64,000 bases of DNA from Chaetoderma sp. LZ-2023a (GCA_034401795.1 CM067371.1:75412833-75476832), one strand, 5' to 3'. Counted from the first letter of the stretch, positions 31,906 to 44,300 are shown. Numbers and translations: made by a program. The notes: generated by a model from the letters alone, not told the origin.

Positions 31906-32255
31906 ATGTTTATTAAATAGTAGACATACAATTTGTACAAGTTACAACAATGCTTAGTCCGTCATAAATTAAGCATTCATGACAAACTTAGCTACGCCAT
32001 TTGATTATAACGTCATCCTACACATCACATAGTTGATTATAACGTCATATGATTGACTGAGAAACTGGAATCCTCCATTGGCAGATTTAGTGCGAAAACG
32101 TCTACCATAAATCTAGTAACGGATGCCAATGTACAGGCCTGGTAATGTGCTACATATTGACATAAAAGCAGGACTGGGTACACTGGAGACCAAGTTACAG
32201 CAGCCTCAAGGCACGTCATCATCATCGTGACGGTGGTAGTGGTGAGTGACTTGTA

Positions 32256-32490
32256 TTAACCCTTTAACACTCATATCAGCCAAAAACGACTTCTGCAGTG
32301 GTCATAAGAAATGTCCATTGGCAGACCAAAAGAAGACTATTTTTTTTTTAATTTACCACTGGAATGACTGGCTTGATAACCAAGCCAGTCATTCCAGTGA
32401 TAAATCTTCAAAAAGTCTTCTCTTGGTCTGCAAATGGACATTTTCTATGAGAAAATGTAAATTTTCTTGAATAAATTCAAGGGGTAGGGG
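32256..32490. mobile_element. piggyBac-type MITE, right end degraded
   Basis: It begins TTAA + CCCTTTAACACTCATATC and holds the AATGTCCATT...GACTGGCTTGATAACC palindromic core. The right end reads TTCAAGGGGTAGG instead of ...GGGTTAA. It lies in the opposite orientation to the copy at 29.86 kb. Confidence 0.8.
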
Positions 32491-32779
32491 AAAACTAACC
32501 TCATCTCATAATAGCCATTCAGGTTATATAACCTGATAGTGATGTTACTACAAATATTATGCATGGCTTTTTAAGCTTTTTATCATGTTGTAAAAGAAAG
32601 ATATTCAGGCGTTAATAGCCATATATTAAAACCTCTCCATTTTATGAAGGCTGCCATGATTTACTTTTCAATCAATCAGATAAACAATAGGCTGCCTGCC
32701 ACAGTATATATGCTCAGTCATAGAGGTGCCATCGCCAATGTTTAGTAATGGTAATGTAGTGCTAAGCAACCATATCCCA

Positions 32780-32880
32780 TACAGGTAAGACGTTACATTT
32801 AAAAAACCTAATTTGATAGGAAGATGTTGCTACCTAAGGCAACGAGACTCCAGCCAAATTAGTTTCAAAATATCCACCAT
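32780..32880. repeat. Foldback hairpin repeat, diverged
   Basis: Outer arms of the foldback family (CCAAATTAGTTTCAAAATAT on the right) surround an inner hairpin GTTGCTACCTAAGGCAAC. Confidence 0.55.
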
Positions 32881-33127
32881 GATAATTATTACTTAACAAA
32901 GACAGTTGTAGTGCCACTTGCATGGTTTCACACACTATCACTTGAGGAGACAAAATGGTGGTGATTACAGCTCAACATTAACGCAATGTTAAAAGCTAAC
33001 AATTGTGACACAGATATATGGGTATGAGCTGGGAAGTGCCTCATACAGAATCTATATAGCATAAACTATCAGTACAATACAACATCTGAGATGAGATTAG
33101 TATCCCATTACCAGTACCCCATTATCC

Positions 33128-33345
33128 ATAAAATTTGTTCAAAAATATTAAATTTTCTCATAAAAATGTCCATTTGCAGACCAAGAAAAATATTTTTTTA
33201 AACGTGTCACTGGAATGACTGGCTCGGTTATCGAGCCAATCATTCCAGTGATAAATGCCTTTGCTCTGCAAATGGACATTTCTCAAGAATACTCCAAAAG
33301 CTGTTTTTCGCCGGCTTGCGTATTTGTGGCTCTAGTGCTTAATAC
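33128..33345. mobile_element. piggyBac-type MITE, decayed
   Basis: The core with AATGTCCATTTGCAGACCAA and GACTGGCTCGGTTATCGAGC is clear; both TTAACCC ends have decayed. Confidence 0.65.
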
Positions 33346-33584
33346 GGTGGTCGCCACGGACATGTTTGATAGTATATCTAATAGAATGTTGCAAATACAT
33401 ATATATATTTCATACGATAAACATAATCTCAAACTAAATATAATTTACATAAAAATCTTCAAAAAGTGAAGTAAATGATGTCTATCGACCATTTACAAAC
33501 CTCAGGCTTGAAATTAAATAAGATCAAGGTTGAGATCCTTTAAGGGTCAAGATAACTAAAACCTTTTTTAAATATTTGTTTAGT

Positions 33585-33910
33585 GAATGCCCATTTGCAG
33601 GTCAAGAGAATGTTTTTGAAATTTTCAAGATATATTCCCATGGCCGGCAAATGGACATTCCTTAAGACCACTGCAGAGGGTGGTTTCAGCCGACTTGACG
33701 AGACAAGATCACGAAAATTTTTAATATCCGTTTAGTGAATATCCATTTTCAGGCCCAGAGAAGGCTATTTTTTCAAATTACAACTGGAATAACAGGCCTG
33801 GTTCCCAAGCCAGCTATTCCATTTGTAAAATTGTCTTCTCTTGGCCTGCAAATCAACATATACTAGGAATTGTAGAAGCTATTTTTGACTGGCTGACTAT
33901 AAAAGGTATA
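33585..33910. mobile_element. Two decayed piggyBac-type MITE fragments
   Basis: Fragments at about 33585-33690 and 33735-33910 keep CCATTTGCAGGTCAAGAGAA- and CAGGCCCAGAGAAGGC-type arms with complementary right arms, but no intact ends. Confidence 0.5.
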
Positions 33911-33983
33911 CTCAGACATGAGAATGGGCACATCAGAGCCTACAGGAAAACTGATGGCTCTACATTTGTAGCTCTTAGCCGTT

Positions 33984-34217
33984 TTAACCCTCAAATTTTT
34001 TTCAAGAAAAATTCTGATTTTCTCATAGAAAATATCTAGCTGCAAACCAAGAAGTCAATTTTTTGAAAATTTACCACTGGAACAACTGATGGTTTCTATC
34101 GAGCCAGTCGCTCCAGTGGTAAACTGTTAAAAATAGTCTTCTCTTGGTCTGCAAATGGACATTATCCAAGACCACTGGAGAAGCCGGTTTTAGCTGATAT
34201 GAGTGTTAAAGGGTTAA
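33984..34217. mobile_element. piggyBac-type MITE, complete
   Basis: TTAA at 33984-33987 and 34214-34217 flank a 226-bp element with ends CCCTCAAATTT and AGTGTTAAAGGG and the usual palindromic core. Confidence 0.8.
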
Positions 34218-34304
34218 GTTGGACAAGTCTGAAACCAGATAATTGGAGAAATATTCCCATGCCTAATTAACGTTTTAACCCTTGGAATTCCAGTGCCTCA
34301 ATTT

Positions 34305-34405
34305 CAAGACAACTATACAGGAAAGCTGTTAAGTATTTTGAAACAAATTTTACTGCCATAACCAGTAACAGCTCGCAGGCAAATTAATTTCAAAATATCC
34401 AACAG
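34305..34405. repeat. Foldback hairpin repeat
   Basis: CAACTATACAGGAAAGCTGT leads into the arm AGTATTTTGAAACAAATTTT, matched on the right by GCAAATTAATTTCAAAATAT. Confidence 0.65.
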
Positions 34406-34448
34406 AATATTCCCAAGCATGTCGTAAAGAATTTGTCACTTATCAAAT

Positions 34449-34688
34449 TTAACCCTTTCACGATGGAGCTGGCCAAAACCGGCCTCTGTAGTAGTATTGG
34501 GGAATGTCCATTTGCAGGCCAAGAGAAGACTATTTTTTGACAATTTACCACTGGAATGACTGGCTCGATAACCGAGCCAGTCATTCCAATGGTAAATTTT
34601 CAAAAATAGTCTTCTCCTGGCCTACAAATGGACATTCGATAAGTAAATAATTAATTTTTTTCAACAAATTTAGTCATTAAACGGTTAA
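34449..34688. mobile_element. piggyBac-type MITE, complete
   Basis: TTAA at 34449-34452 and 34685-34688 flank 232 bp beginning CCCTTTCACGATGG and ending CATTAAACGG. The core palindrome around GACTGGCTCGATAACCGAGC is nearly perfect. Confidence 0.8.
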
Positions 34689-34984
34689 TACGATAGCATT
34701 ATGGTATTTACATATTTATAGTTAATTATCTTAGCATGTATTACATCACTCTTTACCGTACAGATTTCTTCAATGTTTCACATAAATTGTGGTATCGAAT
34801 GGCACTAACATACAATGGCATCATCGTCTTTATTCTACATATATATTATTATCACACATAAGTATTGGATAATCAATACCGTTTTATTGATTTTCACTTA
34901 GCATTATACAGGGCTTGAAATTAAGCCCATCTCACAGGACTAGAAACAAGTTCATCTAGCCATAACACTGTAATCCTAGAATTC

Positions 34985-35195
34985 TGAAAAAAATTAAAAC
35001 ATTTTCATAGAACATGACACCATGAGAAGGCTATTTTTTAGAGTTTAACACTGGAGTAACTGGCTCTGTTATCGAGCCAGTCATTACAAGCGGTAAATCT
35101 TCAAAAACATTCTTCTCTTCACCTGCAAATGGACATTTCACAAGACCACAGCTGAAGCCTTTTTTGGCTGGGGTGACTATTAGTGTCAATGAATA
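34985..35195. mobile_element. piggyBac-type MITE, decayed
   Basis: The core CTGGCTCTGTTATCGAGCCAG is recognisable; both ends are lost. Confidence 0.55.
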
Positions 35196-35446
35196 TGGTT
35201 TAGGCTGTGCATCGCAGATTTAGCAATAGAGCAATCCAGTTTTAGATATGCACCACCCATTTCTAGCTAAGTGCCATCCACAGTTTGCGCATGCCGGGAT
35301 CGATGGCACAATATTAATATAGTTGAACATACCGTTTTAATTCTATGCGAATGCGTTACAGACAGATTGATATAGTTTCATACTTATGTTACTTCCATAG
35401 ATACACAAACAAAATGTATCAAATTTGACACAAATCTTTAGTGTTT

Positions 35447-35675
35447 TTAACCCTTTAACACTTATATCCGCAAAAATGGCTTCTGCGGTATTCCTAAGAA
35501 ATGTTCATTTGCAGACCAAGAGAAGACTATTTTTGAGAATCTATCACTGGAATGACTGGCTCGATAACCGAGCCAGTCATTCCAGTGGTATATTCTAAAA
35601 AATAGTCTTCTCCTGGTCTACAAATGGACATTCTCTATGAGAAGTTAAATTTTCTTGAACAAATTCGAGGGTTAA
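35447..35675. mobile_element. piggyBac-type MITE, complete
   Basis: TTAA at 35447-35450 and 35672-35675 flank 221 bp with ends CCCTTTAACACTTATATCCG and AACAAATTCGAGGG. Confidence 0.82.
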
Positions 35676-35828
35676 AGCATTAATATACCATTTCCTAGAA
35701 ATACACAGATGGATTAACATGCGGGCGAAGGATCTACTAGTATAGGCAAGGCAATGCATAATTTAGGGCAATGTTCAACTGTATACCCATAAAACATTAA
35801 ATATCTAAACATCAGAGGGAAGGAAACT

Positions 35829-35900
<72 letters not shown>
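35829..35900. repeat. (TA)n microsatellite
   Basis: About 72 bases of almost pure alternating TA. Weak MITE-like remnants follow at 35.94-36.15 kb. Confidence 0.95.
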
Positions 35901-36516
35901 GTTTAAACAATGTCTCCCTTTCACCATTTAATGGTCTCGATTGGGCAAGAAAATCCAAACCTTAGCTTTTAGTGAACGTCATTTTACAGGCCAAGAAAAA
36001 ACTATTTATGGATCACTGGAAGTAGTTGCTTGGTTAAATCAAGATGGGTATTATGATGGTAAATTATTTCATTAGGCCTTGCAAATAGACATTTCTTAAG
36101 ACCACTGTAGAAGTGGTATTTTATTCAGCTTGACCATTAAATGGCTAGAGAATAGTTCAATGTAGACTAGAGATTACAGGATTAGCTTAGGAGCACTCAG
36201 TGTATGTAGTCACAGTATTTCCAACTCGCTGTGTTACGGTACGACATGTTTGACCTACAATAAAACAGCAAATACACACATTTAACAGAGACATGTAAAA
36301 TAAGCCTAAACAGCTTGAACAATGTTTTATTCATGGCACATCGTCAATTAATCAATTACCTATTACCTTAATAGTTATCAAATACTTATCATGTGGCGTT
36401 GAATCAAATGCATATACAAAATTGGAATTCAGTATGCACAAAATTGTGTAGGAAATCACTGAAGAACACTGACCACATAATCAGATTGAACTGTAGGTTC
36501 CATCCAGCCAATAAAA

Positions 36517-38733
36517 CAAGAGGCCAAAGGGGCCTGTATAGTTCACCTGGACCATAGGCATTTCAACTAGAATGCTCTTTATCAACAAGATGGCCACCGA
36601 ACTATTTATCCGAAAGTTTCAAGATTGCAAATTTGAGATCAGAATACCCAAAAACACATAAAACCAATTTCGGCCTCAAAATCCATCAAATAAAAAAATC
36701 AAATATGGACACCAAACATGCTATATTTTGATTGGCCAATGGTGTCCAGGTTTTTTGATGAATCAACTTTCCTTGAACAAACTTCAATGGCCCTTAGTCC
36801 CTAATCATATCTGCCAAATTTCGGCCCGATCCCTTCAGCGGTTCTGGAGAAGTCGTTTTCGCTACAACTAGGTCAACCAAGATGGCCGCCAAACCATTTG
36901 ACCAATCAACTTCCCTTGAACAAACTTGGTTCAGCTCTTGGCCTAAATCATATTTCATCAGGTATGCATCAATCCCATAAGTGGCTTCGGAGAAGACTTT
37001 TATAGACGTTTCTAAAAATTGGCCAAAATCCAAGATGGCCATCGGCCCAATTGGCCGATTGGCTTCGTTTAAACAAACTTGAATCTCTACACCCTAAGGA
37101 TGCTTCCTGCCATATATAATTGAAATCGGCCAGGTAGTTCTCCAGAAGAAAACATTTTAAATTTCCCATTGCTTTAGTATGGTAGCTTTTGGCAGGAAAA
37201 TCATCCAAGACAGCCACCAAACATTTATCCGACAGTTCCGAAAATTTCAAATCTGAGCTCAGAATACCTCAAAACACATACAAAACCAATTTGGGGCCCC
37301 AAAATCCATCAAATAAAAAAATCCAATATGGCCGCCAAACATGCTATATTTTGATTGGCACACGGTGACCTTGTTTTTTTATGGATCAACCTCTCTTGAA
37401 CAAATTTTAATGACCCTTAGGCCATAATCATATCTGCAAAATTTCAGCCCAATTCCTTCAGCGGTTCTGGAGAAGTTATTTTCGCTATAACTAGGTCATC
37501 CAAGATGGCCACCGATCCATTTGCTCAATCAAGTTCTCTTGAACAAACTTGGCTTACTTCTTGCCCTAGATGATGTTTCATGAGTTTTGAATTGATTACC
37601 CAGGCATTTCTAAAAATCGGCCGAAATCCAAGATGGTCACCGGCCAACTTGACTGAACGGCTTCGTTTGAACAAACTTGGATTTCTATTCCCTAAGGATT
37701 GTTCCTGCCAAATATAGTTCAAATCGGGCCAGCGGTTCTCGACAAGACATTTTAAATTTCCCATTGTTTTAGTATGGGAGATTTTGGCGGGAAAATGATC
37801 CAAGATGGCAGTCAAACCGCTTATCCGACAGTTTCCAAAATGGCAAATTTGAGATCAGCATAGCCAAAAAAACATACAAAACCAATTTGGACCTCAAAAT
37901 CCATCAAATAAAAAAATCCAATATGGCCACCAAATTTGCTATATTTTGATTGGCCCACGGCGGCCTTGTTTTTTTATGGGTCTCTTGAACAAATTTCAAT
38001 GGCCCGTAGGCCATAATCATATCTGCCAAATTTCGGCCCGACCCCGTCAGCGGTTCTGGAGAAGTCATTTTCGCTATAACTAGGTCAACCAAGATGGCCA
38101 CTGAACCATTTGACTAATCAAGTTCCCTTGAACAAACTTGGCTCAGCACTTGCCCTAAATCATATTTCATGAGGTTTACATCAATACCCCAAGCGGTTTC
38201 GGAGATTTTTTCTAAAATCCAAGATGGCCGCCAGCCCAATTGGACGATCGGCTTCGTTTGATTAAACTTGAATCTCTATGCCCTAAGGATGCTTCCTGCG
38301 ACATATAATTGAAATCGGAGCAGTAGTTCTCGAGAAGAAAACATTTTCAATTTCCCATTGCTTTAGTATGGGAGCGTTTGGCAGGAAAATGATCCAAGAT
38401 GGCCGCCAAACTGTTTATCCGACAGTTTTGAAAATTGTAAATTTATGATCAGAATACCGCAAAACACATACAAAACCAATTTTGGCCTCAAAATCCATCA
38501 AATAAAAAAGACGTTTCCTAAAATCGGTCTAAATCCAAGATGGCCACCGGCCAAATTGGCCGATCGGGTTCATTTGAACAAACTTGGATCCTGATGCCCT
38601 AAGGATGCTTCATGCCAAATAAAATTGAAATCGGCCCCGGGGTTCTTGAGAAGTCGTTTAAACGAAATGTTGACGGACGACGGACGGTCGCCGCGGCATA
38701 AGCTCACTTGGACTTTCAGGCTAGGTGAGCTAA
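36517..38733 (+). repeat. Helitron-like element (H2), expanded by ~600-bp tandem units
   Basis: It starts CAAGAGGCCAAAGGGGCC and ends with the family tail (GACGGACGACGGACGG, then CTCACTTGG...CTAGGTGAG hairpin) and CTAA at 38730-38733. The internal landmark CTCAAAATCCATCAAATAAA occurs at about 36674, 37297, 37892 and 38486, i.e. every 594-623 bp, so the body is about 3.5 tandem copies of a unit present once in H1. Each unit holds AAGATGGCCGCCAAAC and CTTGAACAAACTTGG blocks. No conserved reading frame runs through the units. Confidence 0.7.
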
Positions 38734-38739
38734 AAATCC

Positions 38740-39429
38740 AATATGCCAAAGCCAATCCAAGGGCTAAAGGATGTTTTGACAATTTCAGGTAAATTTTTTT
38801 ATAAAATCTTATATTTCCACTAAAAATTTTAACAATCCAAATTCTGAATAGCAGTTCTCGAGCCTGCCACGATATGGGCATTCCAGCCAGATTTGGTTGA
38901 AATCAATATAGTTGTTAAGGAAGAGATGCATTTTGACAATCTGCGAAACAGTTTTCATAAAATCTAAGATTTCTACCCCAAAAAATTTACCAATCAAAAT
39001 TATGAGTAGAAATCTATAAAGGGCTTAATCCTTTTAACAATAAAACCCTGAAAATAGGATATACATGTACTTTACAATATAACGTATATTCTGTTGAATA
39101 TTTTGAAATTAATTTGGCTGGAAACCATTGCTGCATCAGCATAGTCTTTCTAGCCAAATTTGGTTTAAATCCATTTTGTGGCTAAGGAGGTGATGCATTT
39201 TGACAATTTCCAGTAAATTGTTCATAAAATCTAAGATGCTCACCCCAAAATTGACCAATAAAAACCGAATAGATGTTTTGGAGCCTACCACCATTGGACC
39301 CCTCCAGCCAAATTTGGTTGAATTCGGTCAAACCGTTAAGGATATGTAATTTGATGGCCAGATAATGGACAGACAATGAATAGCCATCATGACATAAGCT
39401 CACTTGGCAGTTTGGGCCAGGTGAGTTAA
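38740..39429 (+). repeat. Diverged Helitron-like copy (H4) with foldback segment
   Basis: AAAATCTTATATTTCCAC- and CCAAATTTGGTTGAA-type units like those of H3 recur, and the end reads GGGCCAGGTGAGTTAA (CTAA changed to TTAA). A foldback hairpin remnant lies at 39092-39165. Confidence 0.55.
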
Positions 39430-39437
39430 TAAGGTGG

Positions 39438-41126
39438 TTTACATAAAGAGGGTACATTGTAATCTGATCTGGTCTGTCTGTGTGTCTGCAGCTGTATCTA
39501 TACATAAAGAGGGTACATTGTAAGCTGATCTGGTATGTCTGTGTGTCTGGAGCTGTACCTATACATAAAGAGGGTACATTGTAAGCTGATCTGGTATGTC
39601 TGTGTGTCTGGAGCTGTACCTCTACATAAAGAGGGTACATTGTAATCTGATCTGGTATGTCTGTGTGTCTGGAGCTGTATCTATACATAAAGAGGGTACA
39701 TTGAAATCTGATCTGGTATGTCTGTGTGTCTGGAGCTGTATCTATACATAAAGAGGGTACATTGTAATCTGATCTGGTATGTCTGTGTGTCTGGAGCTGT
39801 ATCTATACATAAAGAGGGTACATTGTAATCTGCTCTGGTATGTCTGTGTGTCTGGAGCTGTATCTATACATAAAGAGGGTACATTGTAATCTGATCTGGT
39901 ATGTCTGTGTGTCTGGAGCTGTATCTATACATAAAGAGGGTACATTGTAATCTGATCTGGTATGTCTGTGTGTCTGGAGCTGTATCTATACATAAAGAGG
40001 GTACATTGTAATCTGATCTGGTCTGTCTGTGTGTCTGGAGCTGTATCTATACATAAATAGGGTACATTGTAAGCTGATCTGGTCTGTCTGTGTGTCTGGA
40101 GCTGTACCTATACATAAAAAGGGTACATTGTAAGCTGATCTAGTCTGTCTGTGTCTGGAGCTGTATTTATACATAGAGGGTACATTGTAAGCTGATCTGG
40201 TCTGTCTGTGTGTCTGGAGCTGTATCTATACATAAAGAGGGTACATTGTAATCTGATCTGGTATGTCTGTGTGTCTGGAGCTGTATCTATACATAAAGAG
40301 GGTACATTGTAATCTGATCTGGTATGTCTGTGTGTCTGGAGCTGTATCTATACATAAAGAGGGTACATTGTAATCTGATCTGGTATGTCAGTGTGTCTGG
40401 AGCTGTATCTATACATAAAGAGGGTACATTGTAAGCTGATCTGGTCTGTCTGTGTGTCTGGAGCTGTACCTATACATAAAAATGGTACATTGTAAGCTGA
40501 TCTGGTCTGGCTGTGTCTGGAGCTGTATTTATACATAAAGAGGGTACATTGTAATCTGATCTGGTCTGTCTGGAGCTGTATCTATACATAAATAGGGTAC
40601 ATTGTAAGCTGATCTGGTCTGTCTGTGTGTCTGGAGCTGTACCTATACATAAAAAGGGTACATTGTAAGCTGATCTAGTCTGTCTGTGTCTGGAGCTGTA
40701 TTTATACATAAAGCGGGTACATTGTAAGCTGATCTGGTCTGTCTGTGTGTCTGGAGCTGTATCTATACATAAAGAGGGTACATTGTAATCTGATCTGGTA
40801 TGTCTGTGTGTCTGGAGTTGTATCTATACATAAAGAGGGTACATTGTAATCTGATCTGGTATGTCTGTGTGTCTGGAGCTGTATCTATACATAAAGAGGG
40901 TACATTGTAATCTGATCTGGTATGTCAGTGTGTCTGGAGCTGTATCTATACATAAAGAGGGTACATTGTAAGCTGATCTGGTCTGTCTGTGTGTCTGGAG
41001 CTGTACCTATACATAAAAATGGTACATTGTAAGCTGATCTGGTCTGTCTGTGTGTCTGGAGCTGTATTTATACATAAAGAGGGTAAATTGTAATCTGGTC
41101 TGTCTGTCTGTCTGGAGGCGTATCTA
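39438..41126. repeat. 61-bp minisatellite, about 27 units, with higher-order repeat
   Basis: Units of the form CTATACATAAAGAGGGTACA + TTGTAATCTGATCTGGTATG + TCTGTGTGTCTGGAGCTGTA + T repeat with a 61-bp period. Variants (AAATAGGG, AAAAAGGG, GTCAGTGTG, CTAGTCTG, TGTGTC deletions) recur in the same order about 535-538 bp apart, so a block beginning near 40021 is duplicated from near 40557. Long minus-strand frames here exist only because the unit has few stops. Confidence 0.92.
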
Positions 41127-41329
41127 AAAAATTGCTGATAGGATTTGGATCAAATTTTAACACAACAAAGGAACTTGCCCTGCAAGAGAACTTCAGACTT
41201 TTGGCCATGATCTGGATAAAAGAAACTGAATCTAGATTGGATCAAATTCTGGATCTACAGTACAGTACATTCTGAAACTAATTTGACTGGGAACTGTTTG
41301 TCCTATTTATGATAGGTTTTGCTAAGCAA

Positions 41330-41515
41330 ATGCTCGTTTGAAGGCCGAGAAGACCTGTTTACATCTACCACTGTCCAGTAACAGGCTCGTTTATGAACCC
41401 AGTCATACCAGTTGGAAAATTTCAAAAATAGTCTTCTCATGGCCTGTAAAAGGACATTGCTTAAGACCAGTACTGTCAAGGGTGATTTTGACCAGTTTGG
41501 CCACTAAGGGCTAAA
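41330..41515. mobile_element. piggyBac-type MITE, decayed
   Basis: The core arms are recognisable (CAGGCTCGTTTATGAACCCAG, then CAAAAATAGTCTTCTCATGG); the ends are lost. Confidence 0.5.
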
Positions 41516-41751
41516 TTTGATTTCTGACATTGTGTTGATAAGCAATAAACAGAGATAGCTTAACCAATCGCATGCTTACGTCTGAAATCTAGTCTTAGAG
41601 TACCTGCCAATGACTGGTAGGAGAGTTACCTACATTTTAAAACCAAAGTTGCCGAAAGCTGACATACTGATGTTGTGTTAAACAGCAATATCATTCAACC
41701 ATTTCAGCGATGAATTCGCTGGATCACATTTTCAAGGCAACCATACAGGAA

Positions 41752-42012
41752 CCCCCCCCCCCCCTCCACAGACCCCCTTGCGGGTTGGTCTGTTGTTTTA
41801 TTAACCACAATAAAAACATACTTACCATTCAATCACTACTTGCTAAATCAATTATCTGCATTTAGCTACCAGAATAAGACTTTTATGCTTGCATATACTC
41901 CTCCCCATGCCTATTCCTATAAATATGGACCCTCAACCAGGCTACTGGTTGGCTCCATCTCCAGTATATTAACTGATATAGACTGGCACCAGTCTGTACT
42001 CCATAGTGACGC
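41752..42012. repeat. DIRS-2 left inverted terminal repeat
   Basis: It begins in a C run (41752-41764) and continues GCGGGTTGGTCTGTTG. The inner part (CCTATTCCTATAAATATGGA etc.) is matched in inverse at 49.7-49.8 kb. A 75-bp inner segment (41938-42012, CTCCATCTCCAGTATATTAA) recurs directly at 42813-42893. Confidence 0.88.
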
Positions 42013-43017
42013 TACTGGTTTTCCAGTCTTCTCGGATGGGACTTTAAACTGAGGTCCTGTCATACAGTGCCCATCACTGTGTGAACGTGAGCTAGGGTTA
42101 GGTAGGCAAGAAATTTCGGCATAGTCAAAGTAAACCGGATGCTGAATGGATCCCTCCTCGGATGGAACCACGCAACATACGGATTACAAAACCAAAACCA
42201 AATTGCTAGAATTAGAATCTTTCGGAATTTTCGAGGGGACTATGGAGGGATGTAACCCGGATGACTGATCGAGTTCGTCCTCGGACGGACACAGTCACCA
42301 TACGGGCTACCTAACCAATCAAAATCAAACAAGTGCGCGCTGGTGCCTGCTCGGATGATGGCCAGAAGACCAAATGGGTCCCAGGACCCGAAAGACCCCA
42401 CACCCCAACCTCCCCACTCCCCCCAAAGGGGCCGGGAGGTCTCTGACCTAAAGCCCCCCCCCCTTGGGTGCATCAGGTCATAAGACCGTACGCACCTCCC
42501 CCGACCCAACACCTACCCCATCCCTTACCCACCCCTGTTAGGTCCAGGTTAGGCCATCCCCATTACACACGCCCAAGCATGAGGAGCAACCAAAAAAGCC
42601 ATGGAAAAGAACAGCAACATGAGACAAAATCGAGAGACAACGATCAACACACACACACACACACACAGAGAGAGACACAAGCTAATGCACAAACCGACGT
42701 CACAAGAATTCACAAGAATTCAACAGAAACCATAAAGGCCAGGCGTGAGTCTAGACCCTAGCATTGGGAACTAGCATATAAACGCCTCAAATATTACAAC
42801 ACACACACACACAGGCTACTGGTTAGGTCCATCTCCAGTATATTAACTGATATAGACTGGCACCAGTCTGTACTTACTCCATAGTGACGCCTGTTACTAA
42901 GCGCGCTTGCGCATGCGCACTGTAGCCCAAATAGGAAACAGATTAACTTTTCTGAATTTAAGTGCCAAATATTATAGGCAAATTATCAATTCCACGTGGG
43001 GTGGCCGAGGTCGGGTC
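42013..43017. other. DIRS-2 non-coding segment with repeated terminal-repeat block
   Basis: About 0.8 kb (42013-42812) lies between two direct copies of a 75-bp terminal-repeat segment. After the second copy, 42893-42965 (AAGCGCGCTTGCGCATGCGC) matches the inner edge of the right terminal repeat in inverse, as though the 0.8 kb were inserted into, or duplicated with, the left repeat. It contains a C run (42452-42460) and a CA microsatellite (42648-42667). Confidence 0.6.
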
Positions 43018-43140
43018 GTAGTGATTGAACGATAAGTGTGTTTTTATAGTGGATAATAAAACAACAGACCAACCCGCAAGGGCGGGGGGGGGGGGGTGTT
43101 ATTACACCACAAAAACATCCATTACCGTTCAATCACTACT
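43018..43140. repeat. DIRS-2 internal complementary region
   Basis: Bases 43018-43083 are the complement of the left outer terminus (41775-41840) and 43097-43140 the complement of the right outer terminus (about 49858-49900). They are joined by about 14 G, matching the C run at the left end. Confidence 0.9.
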
Positions 43141-43357
43141 CACTAAACCCGTAGATTTGGTCAGTGCCCCACTTAAAACATTAGGTGGGAGGCGATTTGA
43201 GAATCACACAAACAAGGATAAAAATCAAACCAATCTTATCCAAATGTTAACAACATAACATAATAGTGCATTTAAATCAATCACACCGTGATTATCAAAT
43301 AAGGAAAACTTGAACTTAAAGAGATAAATAAAAACCAAAATAAACTCTCACCATTTC

Positions 43358-44300
43358 TTACAGACGCACAGTCTTAACGAAAATGGCTATTTTGGTTAAA
43401 ATCGTAATATTACGAAAGAAGGAGGCTGCTGCACTCTGATCTGTCAGATAAAAGGTTGCAAAAGAGGATTCAGATTTCCATCCTGCAACCTGCATGACTT
43501 CATCTAAATACGAACCGGCAAAAAGCGCAAAAGAGGAAGCCATTCCTCTAACATCATGAGCTTTAATATGGGAGAGAAGCAATCTCGTAACAAAGCTTAA
43601 TCGTCTTCCAAATTCATCAGGATATCATAAGCCTTAAGACCGGCTTAGCTAACTCTTCAGCATAAGAAAACCATAAAAGCGACGGATCAAATCTTTTGAA
43701 ATCAGTTAGCTGTTTGTACATTCTTAATGCCCTAACAGGACACCAGAGTTTGTCGGAAGGCAAAAAAGACGATAATGATTTTAAAATGATCAGACTAGCA
43801 GGAAACCGGTTAGACTGAGTTTTAGATAAAAAATCCCTTCTGGGATATAAAACTAAACCATCTCCTGAAACTATAAATCTCTCCCTTTCAGCAGAAAAAG
43901 CATGAATTCTGAACGCCTTCTAGCAGAGGCCATTAATACTAATAGAGGAGAGGTTCAAAATGACGGCCTGCCAGCACTTGAAGAACCAAAGCCAAGTTCC
44001 ATGAAGGTAAAGGCTTAGCTATCGGAGGACGAATATTGCCTAGACCTCTAATAAAAACTATTAAAGGTCTTAGTGTCCTTGAAATCGGCATACAGAAGGC
44101 AAGGAAGAGAAGATGCCAGAGAAAATCTATATCCCCTAACCGTATTAGCTGATAAATGTAAGGAATCAAAGAGATATGTTAAAAAGTCTAATACTTGGGG
44201 AATAGAAACAGAATCTGGCACGAGACCTTGGTCTGAACACCATTCTCCAAAAATTTTAAGTCGACACTTGTAAACTCTGCGGGTCGACTCTCTTCTGGAA
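43358..44300 (-). pseudogene. DIRS-2 tyrosine recombinase, broken
   Basis: Minus-strand pieces form a DIRS tyrosine recombinase. An N-terminal SAM-like domain near 44290-44050 has FGEWCSDQGLVPDS and VRGYRFSLASSLPC. A linking piece contains GLGNIRPP and HFEPL (about 44040-43940). The catalytic domain contains AFSAERERFIVSGDGL (43.9 kb) and WCPVRALRMYK (43.74 kb). The last frame (43582-43358) holds the HDVRG box (catalytic His and second Arg) and the terminal Tyr in TFYLTDQS. A stop near 44063 and frame changes near 43.94 and 43.62 kb inactivate it. The order matches the intact homologue at 60334-61521. Confidence 0.85.

Noticed and set aside
39182-39688. 168-codon repetitive minus-strand frame and similar ones to 40709
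   Set aside because: These follow from a 61-bp tandem unit with few stops; no start context or composition typical of protein.
39438-41126. CRISPR-like array
   Set aside because: Units are contiguous tandem repeats without distinct spacers, in a eukaryotic genome.
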